From the NCBI GenBank assembly GCA_900100245.1, contig FNEU01000010.1, positions 1 to 64,000 on the forward strand: a stretch of 64,000 bases of DNA. The letters are read 5' to 3'. The position numbers and the translations under genes are program-made. The notes under the pieces are model-generated. The model saw only the letters and a program-made list of their open reading frames with translations, made no database searches and had not been told where the DNA came from. This document shows, in pieces, positions 34,898 to 43,498 of the stretch; position 1 is the stretch's first letter; the number at the start of each line of letters is the position of its first letter. The DNA is from Lachnospiraceae bacterium G41 (GTDB lineage Bacteria; Bacillota; Clostridia; Lachnospirales; Lachnospiraceae).

Positions 34898-37125
34898 TGG
34901 TCACTTTCTTTTATGAGTGTTTATATGTCTTAACAATTGCATCGGGTATTCTTGCAATCGCCGCAGGCCCTGTGGGTGTCGGAAAAGTGGGCATTCTTTT
35001 GTTCCTCGGACAGATTGCGATAACGAGTCTTTTTGTGATATTTAAAAACGGAAAAACTACAGGAAGATTTATTTCCATCGGTATACTTTCTGCTTTTACG
35101 ATTTTTATCATCATACTTTCAAGGTACGATAAATTTCTTGGAATGGCAGTTGAAAACGTAAGACTTTTGTGGCTCGTTGCATTCGCGCTTGCAGCGTTTA
35201 TTTTAGGAGAACTTGCAGCCTATGTAAAAGTCGTTGGAATCATAATTTCCGCGCTTTCTTTTGCATCGCTGATTCCGATTGTGATTTTTAAATACGGCGT
35301 CAGCAAACTTTATGTGGCAGCAGTATTTTTGCTTGTGCTTTTAACACTGGTTTCTCTATTCCAAAAAAGGTGGCAAAAATCCGGCGATAAAGATATCAAA
35401 AAGCATATGGTCTTCACATCGCCGTTTATTCTTTTAATCATAATTGTGATTTTGATTCTGCCGTATTCGCCAAAGCCATACAACTGGACCATCGTAAAAA
35501 ATATTTACCAAACCATAACAGAAACTGTTAGGGATATACGAATCAGGGCATCAATTCGAAAGAGCGAAGACTATGCGGAAGGAATGATAGGCTTTTCGGA
35601 CAGAGGAAATATTAACGGTGAAATAAAGTCAAACGAAGAGACGGTTCTTTCGGTAGCGGGTATTCCGAATGAAATGAATAATCTAAAGTTGAAGGGAAAG
35701 AATTTCTCCACATTCACGGGACAGGAATGGATAGACGAAGATACATCAGATTCACCCGATTCAATGTTTGATACCATCGGTATTGTTGCATCCCTCGGAG
35801 ATTATGACGACAGCATAAGAAACTATGTTAAATGGGAAAAGATGCGAATCGAATATATTCAGATGAACACCTCGTATATATTCGCGCCTGAAAAAGTTGC
35901 GATAAGAAAGAGTAATCTGCCTGTTTACAGTTTCGATATCATTAACACCGGTTCTGATATTTTATGGCCGAAGAGCAAGAGTTACAAGACCGCATATAAC
36001 CTGATTTATCTTTTGGTTAATACCGAAAACGAAGACTTTGCAAAATTCCTGGTTAACGGAAAAACACCTACGGAAAAAACCTACAATGTAGTACTTAAAC
36101 AGCAGTTCGGACTGGAAAACGATACGGAATATACGTACAAGAAATTCATCGATCATCAGCAGTATATCCACGAGTTTTATGGAAAAGAAGTTGTTCTCTC
36201 GGATGAATTAAAAGCATATACGGATAAACTTTACGAAGGCTGCGAAAATGACGTTGAAAAGCTTCAGAGAATCGAAGCACTTCTTAAGTCTTTTGAATAC
36301 ACGGAAACACCCGGAAAGATTCCCGAATACATAGACAATGAGACCGAGTTTCTTGACTATTTTATACTGGAATCAAGAAAGGGTTATTGCAGTTATTTTG
36401 CTACGGCATTTACACTTCTTGCAAGGGCCGAAGGAATGCCTGCAAGATATGTGCAGGGATATAACATCAACAACGGTTCAAAATCCTCCGTGTATGTTTC
36501 GTCAAATATGGCGCATGCATGGTGCGAGGTATACTTTGACGGCGCAGGCTGGGTATCGTTTGACGGCACACCCGGCTTTGGCGGAGGCACATACTGGGAG
36601 AGAGTGGCAAAGCCTTCAGAACTTCCGCCCATCGGAACATATGAGAGAAAAGAAACACCTGTTGATGAATCCACACTTCCGGAACTTCCCGAAGAAGAAG
36701 CAGAAGACGAAGGAATCATTATTGAGTGGTACATGGTTGCAATTCCCGTTGCGGCAGGCTTGGCCGTAATAGCATTGTTCTTCCTGATATTTAAAATAAG
36801 CGCGGCAATCCGCTTAAACAAAATGGATTATGACAGGAAATTCGTAGTGCTTTGCAAACAGATTTTAACCGTGCTCAAACTCCTCGGAAAACCAATGGGA
36901 GAGGCAGAGACAATATACGAATATAAGGTCAGACTTTCAAAAGATTATGAAGATAATTTATTAACCTTTACGGATGATCTGGAAAACTATCTTTACAATC
37001 CTGCAGGACGCGAAGAGGGCTATAAGGATGCCTGCGAGAAGGCTTTCAAGATAAGGGATACATTGCTTGAGGATTTGAAGAAGAGAAGTATTATAAGATT
37101 TATAAGATATCATCTCGTTAATTAA
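34897..37125 (+). CDS. Transglutaminase-like membrane protein (TgpA type)
   Basis: This 742-residue protein has about seven membrane segments in the first 200 residues, a large extracytoplasmic domain, and one further membrane segment near 610-635 before a cytosolic DUF4129-like tail. The transglutaminase-like core carries the full triad: Cys498 (KGYCSYFATA), His540 (MAHAWCEVY) and Asp556 (WVSFDGTPG). Such proteins act as proteases or cross-linkers at the cell surface; the substrate is unknown. The ATG at 34897, behind AAAGGAGG, is preferred to the TTG at 34894. A repeat-based hairpin region follows. Confidence 0.9.
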   Translation: MVTFFYECLYVLTIASGILAIAAGPVGVGKVGILLFLGQIAITSLFVIFKNGKTTGRFISIGILSAFTIFIIILSRYDKFLGMAVENVRLLWLVAFALAAFILGELAAYVKVVGIIISALSFASLIPIVIFKYGVSKLYVAAVFLLVLLTLVSLFQKRWQKSGDKDIKKHMVFTSPFILLIIIVILILPYSPKPYNWTIVKNIYQTITETVRDIRIRASIRKSEDYAEGMIGFSDRGNINGEIKSNEETVLSVAGIPNEMNNLKLKGKNFSTFTGQEWIDEDTSDSPDSMFDTIGIVASLGDYDDSIRNYVKWEKMRIEYIQMNTSYIFAPEKVAIRKSNLPVYSFDIINTGSDILWPKSKSYKTAYNLIYLLVNTENEDFAKFLVNGKTPTEKTYNVVLKQQFGLENDTEYTYKKFIDHQQYIHEFYGKEVVLSDELKAYTDKLYEGCENDVEKLQRIEALLKSFEYTETPGKIPEYIDNETEFLDYFILESRKGYCSYFATAFTLLARAEGMPARYVQGYNINNGSKSSVYVSSNMAHAWCEVYFDGAGWVSFDGTPGFGGGTYWERVAKPSELPPIGTYERKETPVDESTLPELPEEEAEDEGIIIEWYMVAIPVAAGLAVIALFFLIFKISAAIRLNKMDYDRKFVVLCKQILTVLKLLGKPMGEAETIYEYKVRLSKDYEDNLLTFTDDLENYLYNPAGREEGYKDACEKAFKIRDTLLEDLKKRSIIRFIRYHLVN

Positions 37126-37128
37126 AAG

Positions 37129-37199
37129 GTAGCCAGACGCGCAAGCGAGTCAGGCACCCACAAAAAAGGAGCCTGGCTCACAAAGTGTGCCTGGCTCCT
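37129..37199. repeat. GTGCCYGGCTC motif, copy B: inverted pair between convergent genes
   Basis: A forward unit (37171-37197, GCCTGGCTC twice) is preceded by a diverged unit in reverse orientation (37129-37158). The two arms can fold into a long imperfect hairpin. It lies between two convergent operons and may terminate both. Confidence 0.6.
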
Positions 37200-37217
37200 T
37201 AATTCTTTTAGTATAAA

Positions 37218-37742
37218 TTACATCTTCTCGGGTTCGGGATAATCTACTCCGAAAGTTTCAACCGTTACAGTCTGCATTACCTGAGGCTTTAAAGGTCTGT
37301 CGTTGAAAGGATTGGTATCGCACTCTGCGATTTTGTTTACAACATCCATTCCTTCAATTACTTTGCCGAATGCAGCGTACTGTCCGTCAAGATGAGGAGA
37401 AGTCTTGTGCATAATGAAGAACTGACTTCCGCCTGAGTTGGGGTCGTATGCTCTGGCCATTGAAAGAACACCTTCTGTATGCTTTAAGTTGTTCTCAAAA
37501 CCGTTGATTGCAAATTCGCCCTTAATGCTGTATCCGGGACCGCCCATTCCGTTGCCGTCGGGACATCCGCCCTGAATCATAAATCCGTTGATTACACGAT
37601 GGAAGATAAGTCCGTTGTAAAATCCCTTGTTAATTAGTGAAATAAAATTGTTTACGGACTGGGGAGCGATTTCGGGATATAATTCCGCTTTAATCACATC
37701 GCCATTCTCCATCGTAATGGTTACTATAGGTTTTTCTGCCAT
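37218..37742 (-). CDS. Cyclophilin-type peptidyl-prolyl isomerase
   Basis: This 174-residue single-domain cyclophilin catalyses cis-trans isomerisation of prolyl bonds. Family motifs are present in order: FHRVINGFMIQGG (about 48-60), GSQFFI (about 103-108) and LDGQYAAFGKVIEG (about 117-130). There is no signal peptide, so it is a cytosolic folding helper. The common active-site Trp position reads Tyr in LDGQYAAFG, which also occurs in other bacterial cyclophilins. It lies 18 nt after the mecA-like gene and shares its promoter. Confidence 0.93.
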   Translation of the reverse strand: MAEKPIVTITMENGDVIKAELYPEIAPQSVNNFISLINKGFYNGLIFHRVINGFMIQGGCPDGNGMGGPGYSIKGEFAINGFENNLKHTEGVLSMARAYDPNSGGSQFFIMHKTSPHLDGQYAAFGKVIEGMDVVNKIAECDTNPFNDRPLKPQVMQTVTVETFGVDYPEPEKM

Positions 37743-37760
37743 ATTTTATAAAGTCCTTTC

Positions 37761-38474
37761 TTATCCGAGTCTTTGTACTGCGTCTTTTTCTGCCAGAACC
37801 TTCGCGTGCTCTGCAAGATAGCTGTCAAAGAATTTGTCGCTTGGAACATTGTTGCCGTACTCGAGAAGACTGATACAGTTCTGTCTGAAGTTTGCGTCCG
37901 GCTCGCCGTCAGTAAACATCTTCAGGAAGTAAATCTTCTTTGATTCGTCAAAGTAGAGTGAACTAGAGTGGTCGTATGTTGCTTTGACTGCCTTGCAGGC
38001 ATCTATTACATCACCGACCTTGTCAAATGCAAATACGATTGTACTGTCCTTTGAAAAATCAGTGCGGTTGTCATTCTCGTTGTCAATTATACCTTCCTCT
38101 GTAGGGAAGAGGGCATTTATCAGGTTTTTGAAGCTTTCCGAAAGATCCGAATTTTCTTCCTTTCCGGGATTTTTCATCTTCTCGTATACTGCGGGAGAGA
38201 AATGCGAATATGAAGGATTCAGTTCTTCGGGCTCTTCGACCTTTGTGATAAACAGTACGGCGGAGGTACGAAGCGGAATAACGTCTATCTTAAGCGGAAC
38301 GTTATTTGCATCGAAACCGAAGTTCTTGTAAGCATAACGAATAACCTCCGCAAAGAGATTGCGAATCTCTGCAGAATTATAAGACATCTCGCGAAGATTA
38401 AGATTTCTCTCCGCCAGATCTTTCTCGGTAAGTATGCACTTTATTTGATTGTCATTAATTTTGTCAATTCTCAT
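37761..38474 (-). CDS. MecA-family adaptor protein
   Basis: This 237-residue protein matches MecA in its start (MRIDKINDNQIKCILTEKDL) and in its two-domain layout: an N-terminal substrate-binding part (about 1-85), an acidic linker and a C-terminal part (about 135-237). MecA delivers proteins to the ClpC-ClpP protease and controls its assembly. In bacteria without competence it is a general proteolysis adaptor. The sequence is diverged, so the family call is firmer than any specific target. A near-consensus promoter lies at 38513-38541 on this strand. Confidence 0.8.
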   Translation of the reverse strand: MRIDKINDNQIKCILTEKDLAERNLNLREMSYNSAEIRNLFAEVIRYAYKNFGFDANNVPLKIDVIPLRTSAVLFITKVEEPEELNPSYSHFSPAVYEKMKNPGKEENSDLSESFKNLINALFPTEEGIIDNENDNRTDFSKDSTIVFAFDKVGDVIDACKAVKATYDHSSSLYFDESKKIYFLKMFTDGEPDANFRQNCISLLEYGNNVPSDKFFDSYLAEHAKVLAEKDAVQRLG

Positions 38475-38512
38475 ATCCTATGACCTCATCGTGCATTTTT
38501 TCTGCATCTTTT

Positions 38513-38541
38513 CTTATATGTATTTTAACATATATCGTCAA
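38513..38541 (-). promoter_or_regulatory. Promoter of the mecA-cyclophilin operon
   Basis: On the minus strand, TTGACG (38541-38536) and TATAAG (38518-38513) are separated by exactly 17 bp, ending 39 nt before the mecA ATG. Confidence 0.8.
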
Positions 38542-38602
38542 AAAATGCAAAATTTATAATATGGTGAAATTGTATATTATCACTAAAAGATTATAAAAAG
38601 TA

Positions 38603-38631
38603 TTGTCAAAATATACAAAAAGATATATAAT
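38603..38631 (+). promoter_or_regulatory. Strong sigma-A promoter in an intergenic region
   Basis: TTGTCA (38603-38608), a 17-bp spacer and TATAAT (38626-38631). It points toward about 300 nt of sequence without a convincing gene. Confidence 0.8.
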
Positions 38632-38637
38632 CATTTC

Positions 38638-38925
38638 AAGGTGAAAGGGAAAAATGTACGGAAAGGAGGGTGGTTACTCTTATCTTTGCTCCGTGCGTCT
38701 TTCACGGAGTGTCTTCATTAAAACGATGTGTTACTCACGCATTCGTTTCCCCATATCAAGTTATACACACAATAATACAAGCACTGTACTCCCGCACCGA
38801 GAATAAAATGTGGCATTATCTTTTCAGATTATTTCATCACGTCTTTTTGGTCAGAAATCTATGTTTACGGACAAATCCCTCGAGCCGACTGATTTCGCTT
38901 TAAACGAATGCCAAATGAGAAAAGG
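38638..38925 (+). ncRNA. Candidate structured RNA or long leader upstream of the GH18 gene
   Basis: The 509-bp space 38475-38983 holds the mecA promoter, a strong plus-strand promoter at 38603-38631, and this segment. It can form a local hairpin (CTCCGTG 38689-38695 with CACGGAG 38703-38709) and a long-range 10-bp perfect pairing (38739-38748 with 38902-38911) that would enclose most of it. The GH18 gene has its own promoter downstream, so this looks like an independent RNA. Two small frames exist: one of about 50 codons from the ATG at 38654, and a 77-codon GTG frame at 38670. Both give Arg/Cys/His-rich, non-protein-like translations. No known RNA family is recognised. Confidence 0.4.
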
Positions 38926-38928
38926 TAA

Positions 38929-38956
38929 TGACTACATTTTATTTTTTTGATATAAT
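38929..38956 (+). promoter_or_regulatory. Promoter of the GH18-tsaC operon
   Basis: TGACTA (38929-38934), a 16-bp spacer and TATAAT (38951-38956), 28 nt before the GH18 ATG, with AAAGGAGG between them. Confidence 0.65.
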
Positions 38957-38983
38957 GAGGGTTGACTTAAAGGAGGACTTGAA

Positions 38984-40834
38984 ATGAGACCTGAACCAGG
39001 CAGAAGAAATACCACAAGAAGTGGAAGCCATTCTGCAAATACCCGAAATTCAAGAAGACCACAGCCGTCGAGAAGAAGAGTGAGAAGACGCCCCAATGAG
39101 GTTGCAAAGCGCAGAAGAAAGAGAAAGTTTTTCGATGCTCTCGGCAGGTTTATTCCCGTATTTCTCGCCATAGCAGCCATCGTAGCTATCGTTGCCATCT
39201 TTTATGGTAACAAAATCCTCGACAGATACAGATATTCCGGCAAACATGCCGATCTGAAAGAGTATTACGGAGTTTTTTATGATTATCAGGTAGCAATGGT
39301 AATCAACAACGCAAAAGTCGAAGAAAAGGGCGTTTATTACAAAAACTCTTATTACATTTCGCACGAAGACGTCAAAAAATATTTCACTAATCATTTTTAT
39401 ATTAACCTGGATGAGCAGCTCTGCCTTTATACTACGCAGGATGAAATCATAAAAGCAGATATCAATCAGACGGGCAATTACTGCTATTACAAGGGTGATG
39501 AAAAGAGAGATTTGGACTGCGCTCCCGTTATCACAAACGACGGAAAGACCTATTTCTCATTCAATTACCTTTCTCTTTTCACGGAGTTTGATATCAACAA
39601 ATACGACGATCCCAAGAGAATGGTCATCTACACGGAAGATACGCATTTAAACAAAGCGACCATCAACAAGGATACCCAGATCAGATACCGCGGTGGTGTT
39701 AAAAGCGACATCCTAAAAGATGTAAAAGAAGGCGATACAGTATACATCCTTGAGGAGATGGAAGATTGGGCCAAGGTTATGACCAGGGACGGTATTATCG
39801 GTTATGTGGAAATCAAAAGATACGATAAATCCGGCTCAGACAATATAGTAATCGATAAGTGCGAGATCCCGCTTGAATATACATCAATCACGAGTGATTC
39901 AAAGATTAATATGGCATTCCACCAGCTCTTTGATATCAATGCCAGCGATTTTTCGGATGTTCCCACCGATGCGGGAATTAATGTCGTTGCGCCCACGGTA
40001 TTCAGAATAACCGATAACGAAGGCACGATTAAAAATACGGTTAATGCAAACTATGTTGCAAACGCACACAATGCAGGCGTGAAAATTTGGGGCGTATGGA
40101 CCGATGTCGACAATGAAGTCGATTTGTCCGAGATCCTTCACAAATACAGTTTAAGACAGCAGTTCATCGGCAATATGATTTCGATGACCAAGGAAGCAGG
40201 CTTGGACGGTATCAATCTCGACTTTGAAAAGATTCCTTCCGATTCGGGCAGCGACTGGGCCGAATTCTTAAGAGAACTCTCTGTTGCCACACACAAAGAA
40301 GGCATCGTTCTTTCGGTAGACAACTATGCACCCACAGCCTCCACGATTCATTACAACAGAGGAGTACAGGGCAATGTCTGCGATTACGTTATCGTAATGG
40401 GTTACGACGAGCACTGGGCTTCGGGCGGAGTAGCAGGAAGCGTTGCATCGATTGGATTCGTTGAAAACGGTATTACCAATACAATAGACAGCGGAGTACC
40501 CGCAGAAAAGATTATAAATGCAGTTCCTTTCTACACACGTGTCTGGAAGACAAAAGATGCCACAGTTACCGCGGATACCATGGGAATGGCATCTACTGCC
40601 GCATGGTGCGAGGAGTATGGCGTAGAGCTTAACTGGAATGACGAGACCTGCCAGAAATACGGCGAAAAGGAAATGAACGGAACCCTTTACCAGGTATGGC
40701 TCGAGGACGCAGAGTCACTTGAAGCGAAGCTCTCCGTCATGGATGCACACGGATGTGCGGGCGTAGCCGAATGGAAACTTGGATTTGATACAAGAGAAGC
40801 CTGGGATGTAATTGGAGAGTATCTGTCCAGATAG
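38984..40834 (+). CDS. Membrane-anchored GH18 glycosidase with SH3-like domain
   Basis: This 616-residue type II membrane protein has an unusually basic cytosolic tail (about 1-48, nearly half Arg/Lys), one membrane segment (about 52-72) and an extracellular part. The latter holds a copper-amine-oxidase-N-like region (about 95-215), an SH3-like domain (about 225-290) and a GH18 barrel (about 325-616). The catalytic motif reads DGINLDFE, with Asp408, Asp413 and the acid Glu415; Asn411 replaces the first inner Asp of DxxDxDxE. Relatives such as YaaH/SleL cleave N-acetylglucosamine bonds in peptidoglycan, so a cell-wall role is likely. The next gene starts 6 nt later. Confidence 0.88.
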   Translation: MRPEPGRRNTTRSGSHSANTRNSRRPQPSRRRVRRRPNEVAKRRRKRKFFDALGRFIPVFLAIAAIVAIVAIFYGNKILDRYRYSGKHADLKEYYGVFYDYQVAMVINNAKVEEKGVYYKNSYYISHEDVKKYFTNHFYINLDEQLCLYTTQDEIIKADINQTGNYCYYKGDEKRDLDCAPVITNDGKTYFSFNYLSLFTEFDINKYDDPKRMVIYTEDTHLNKATINKDTQIRYRGGVKSDILKDVKEGDTVYILEEMEDWAKVMTRDGIIGYVEIKRYDKSGSDNIVIDKCEIPLEYTSITSDSKINMAFHQLFDINASDFSDVPTDAGINVVAPTVFRITDNEGTIKNTVNANYVANAHNAGVKIWGVWTDVDNEVDLSEILHKYSLRQQFIGNMISMTKEAGLDGINLDFEKIPSDSGSDWAEFLRELSVATHKEGIVLSVDNYAPTASTIHYNRGVQGNVCDYVIVMGYDEHWASGGVAGSVASIGFVENGITNTIDSGVPAEKIINAVPFYTRVWKTKDATVTADTMGMASTAAWCEEYGVELNWNDETCQKYGEKEMNGTLYQVWLEDAESLEAKLSVMDAHGCAGVAEWKLGFDTREAWDVIGEYLSR

Positions 40835-40840
40835 AGAAAA

Positions 40841-41875
40841 ATGATTACCAAAACAGTTAAGATAGATGAAAACAATATAGATGATTCGCTCATAAAAGAA
40901 GCAGGCGAAATCATAAAAAAGGGCGGATTGGTTGCATTCCCGACGGAGACCGTATACGGGCTCGGAGGCGATGCGTTAAATCCCGAATCCTCAAAGAAAA
41001 TCTACGCGGCAAAGGGAAGGCCTTCGGACAATCCCCTGATAGTGCATATTTACAGGATTGAAGATCTTTATGAGATAGTCGAAGAGGTATCTAAAGATGC
41101 GAAGAAGGTAATGGACGCATTCTGGCCCGGACCGCTTACAATGATTTTTAAGAAAAAAGACAAGGTACCTTTTGAGACGACGGGAGGGCTTGATACCGTT
41201 GCGGTACGTTTCCCTATTCATCCTACCGCAATGGCGTTTATTGAAGCCGCGGGCGGATTTGTTGCGGCACCGAGTGCGAATATATCGGGACGTCCTTCAC
41301 CCACACTTGCAAAGTATGTCTGCGAAGATTTAGACGGCAGAGTCGATATGATAATAGACGGCGGAAATATCCCTATCGGACTTGAATCCACCATCGTTGA
41401 TATGACGGGTGATGTGCCCATGATTCTTCGTCCCGGATTTGTTTCAAAGGAAATGCTTGAAGAAGTTTTAGGCGAAGTAAAAGTAGACCCCACGATACTT
41501 GATGCGAACTCTACCGAAAGACCCAAGGCTCCCGGCATGAGATACAGACATTATGCGCCCAAGGCCGACATGATAATTGTCAGGGGCGATACATTCGGAG
41601 TTGTTGCCAAAATAAAAGAAATGGGGCAAAATAAAGAGTGCACTGTTTTATGCGTAAGCGAACATGTATCTGAGTTCGCGGGCATGAAAGTAAAGGATGT
41701 AGGAAGCGAAAACGATTACAACGAAATCGCCGCTAACCTTTACAGAGTTCTTCGCGAGTGCGATGACGAAAATACCACGCTTATTTTATCCGAGAGTTTT
41801 TCGGACAAAGGAATCGGCGCTGCGGTTATGAACAGGCTCATAAAAGCGGCCGGACATAAAATAATAGATGTTTGA
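40841..41875 (+). CDS. tsaC: L-threonylcarbamoyladenylate synthase (Sua5 type)
   Basis: This 344-residue enzyme makes threonylcarbamoyl-AMP from threonine, bicarbonate and ATP, the first step of the tRNA t6A37 modification. The YrdC core (about 10-205) has the motifs FPTETVYGLGGDA, KGRPSDNPLIVHI and APSANISGRPSPT. The C-terminal extension (about 235-344), beginning PGMRYRHYAPKA, is the Sua5 domain. It starts 6 nt after the GH18 gene. The order tsaC-rpiB-upp ahead of the atp operon resembles the ywlC region of Bacillus. Confidence 0.94.
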   Translation: MITKTVKIDENNIDDSLIKEAGEIIKKGGLVAFPTETVYGLGGDALNPESSKKIYAAKGRPSDNPLIVHIYRIEDLYEIVEEVSKDAKKVMDAFWPGPLTMIFKKKDKVPFETTGGLDTVAVRFPIHPTAMAFIEAAGGFVAAPSANISGRPSPTLAKYVCEDLDGRVDMIIDGGNIPIGLESTIVDMTGDVPMILRPGFVSKEMLEEVLGEVKVDPTILDANSTERPKAPGMRYRHYAPKADMIIVRGDTFGVVAKIKEMGQNKECTVLCVSEHVSEFAGMKVKDVGSENDYNEIAANLYRVLRECDDENTTLILSESFSDKGIGAAVMNRLIKAAGHKIIDV

Positions 41876-41889
41876 TACGGAGGAATGAC

Positions 41890-42330
41890 ATGAAAATTTC
41901 GATAGCCAGCGATCATGGCGGATATGTTTTAAAAGAAGCGGTTAAGAAGCACTTAATCGAAAAAGGAATAGAGGTAGTGGATTTCGGAACAGACTCACTT
42001 GCATCCTGTGATTATCCCGATTTCGGAAAGCCCGCTGCAGAAGCAGTAGCAGAAGGAAAAGTTGACAAGGGTATCCTTATCTGCACCACAGGTATTGGAA
42101 TGAGCATGCTTGCAAACAAGATTAAAGGTATCAGAGCAGCGCTTTGTGCAGATACCGTTTCCGCAAGATTAACCAGAGAACACAATGATGCAAACATCCT
42201 TGTAATGGGTGCGGGAATCGTGGGAGAAATCCTTGCAATGTCAATCGTCGACACATTCCTTAATACCGAGTTTTCCAACGAGGAAAAGCACATCAGAAGA
42301 ATTAATAAAATTGCAAAAGCAGAAGAATAA
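41890..42330 (+). CDS. rpiB: Ribose-5-phosphate isomerase B
   Basis: This 146-residue RpiB/LacAB-family enzyme interconverts ribose-5-phosphate and ribulose-5-phosphate. It shows the start ISASDHGG-like pattern (ISIASDHGGYVLKEAV), the catalytic-cysteine segment ICTTGIGMSMLANK (about 64-77) and the phosphate-binding arginines near the C-terminus. The ATG at 41890 follows a GGAGG site; the TTG at 41872 would overlap tsaC without a ribosome-binding site. Close spacing on both sides supports one operon with tsaC and upp. Confidence 0.94.
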   Translation: MKISIASDHGGYVLKEAVKKHLIEKGIEVVDFGTDSLASCDYPDFGKPAAEAVAEGKVDKGILICTTGIGMSMLANKIKGIRAALCADTVSARLTREHNDANILVMGAGIVGEILAMSIVDTFLNTEFSNEEKHIRRINKIAKAEE

Positions 42331-42355
42331 AAAATAAAATAGCGGAGGTAGCAAA

Positions 42356-42985
42356 ATGGGCAAAATTGTGATTATGGATCATCCTTTGATTCAACACAAA
42401 ATCGGTTACATCAGAAGAAAGGATACGGGTACTAAGGATTTTCGTCAGACCATCAGCGAGATAGCAATGCTTATCTGCTATGAGGCTACAAGAGATTTAA
42501 AGCTCGAGAACGTTGATATCGAAACTCCCATCTGCCCTACAACGGTTAAAGAACTTAAAGGTAAGAAAATGGCAATAGTTCCGATTCTTCGTGCAGGACT
42601 CGGAATGGTAGACGGTATGCTTACACTTATCCCTGCAGCAAAGGTCGGACACATCGGTCTTTACAGAGACCCTGCAACACACGAACCTGTAGAGTATTAC
42701 TGCAAGCTTCCCGAAGACTGCTCACAGAGAGAAATCTTCGTAGTAGACCCCATGCTTGCAACAGGCGGCAGTGCATCCGCAGCCATTACAATGCTCAAGG
42801 CTAAGGGCTGCAAGAACATTCACTTTATGTGTATCATCGCAGCACCCGAAGGTATTGAAAGACTTACCAAGGATCATCCCGATATCGACATCTACATCGG
42901 TGCCAAGGATGAGAAATTAAACGAAAACGCTTACATCGTTCCGGGTCTCGGAGATGCAGGCGACAGAATTTTCGGAACCAAGTAA
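42356..42985 (+). CDS. upp: Uracil phosphoribosyltransferase
   Basis: This 209-residue enzyme salvages uracil with PRPP to UMP. It contains the UPRT motifs [13 protein letters not shown] (about 76-88), the PRPP-binding loop [15 protein letters not shown] (about 129-143) and the C-terminal uracil-binding [14 protein letters not shown]. Length is standard. It follows rpiB by 25 nt with a GGAGG site and precedes a deoxycytidylate deaminase, forming a pyrimidine-salvage pair. Confidence 0.96.
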   Translation: MGKIVIMDHPLIQHKIGYIRRKDTGTKDFRQTISEIAMLICYEATRDLKLENVDIETPICPTTVKELKGKKMAIVPILRAGLGMVDGMLTLIPAAKVGHIGLYRDPATHEPVEYYCKLPEDCSQREIFVVDPMLATGGSASAAITMLKAKGCKNIHFMCIIAAPEGIERLTKDHPDIDIYIGAKDEKLNENAYIVPGLGDAGDRIFGTK

Positions 42986-43002
42986 AATTATCGGAGACGG
43001 AT

Positions 43003-43485
43003 ATGGATAAAAGACAGGACTATATTTCATGGGATGAATATTTTACGGGAATCGCCATTCTTTCGGGAATGCGTTCAAAAGACCCCAACACTCAGGTCGG
43101 CGCGTGTATAGTTGATAAAAACAACAGAATTTTATCGGTAGGCTATAACGGATTTCCCAACGGCTGCAGTGATGATCTTTTCCCCTGGGCAAGAGAAGGC
43201 GAAGTACTTAACACCAAGTATGCTTTCGTTGCTCACAGCGAACTTAATGCAATCTTAAACTACAGAGGCGGCAATCTCGAAGGCGCCAAGATTTACGTTT
43301 CGTTATTCCCCTGCAACGAATGTGCAAAGGCCATTATTCAGGCGGGAATAAAGGAAGTTATCTACGATTCCGATAAATATAACAACACACCCACGAATAT
43401 TGCGGCAAAGAAAATGTTCGAGGCAGCCGGAGTAAAATGTACCCAGTACACGAAGACCGGCAGAAAGATCGTAATCGAAGTTTAA
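43003..43485 (+). CDS. Deoxycytidylate deaminase (ComEB family)
   Basis: This 160-residue zinc-dependent deaminase converts dCMP to dUMP. The zinc and catalytic motifs are HSELNAI (HxE, about 77-83) and FPCNECAKAI (PCxxC, about 105-114), with a QVGACIVD substrate segment near the start. It follows upp by 17 nt. It may instead be called ComEB; the chemistry is the same. Confidence 0.92.
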   Translation: MDKRQDYISWDEYFTGIAILSGMRSKDPNTQVGACIVDKNNRILSVGYNGFPNGCSDDLFPWAREGEVLNTKYAFVAHSELNAILNYRGGNLEGAKIYVSLFPCNECAKAIIQAGIKEVIYDSDKYNNTPTNIAAKKMFEAAGVKCTQYTKTGRKIVIEV

Positions 43486-43498
43486 ACTGATTTAATCT

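Noticed and set aside
38640-38720. Possible T-box leader (AGGGTGG near a hairpin)
   Set aside because: The diagnostic TGGNACC core is absent (TGGTTAC is seen), the promoter is too close for a Stem I, and the downstream gene is not an amino-acid gene.
38670-38903. 77-codon GTG-started frame in the intergenic region
   Set aside because: The GTG overlaps the purine-rich AGGAGGG itself, and the translation is rich in Arg, His and Cys with no domain. Structured RNA is the better reading.
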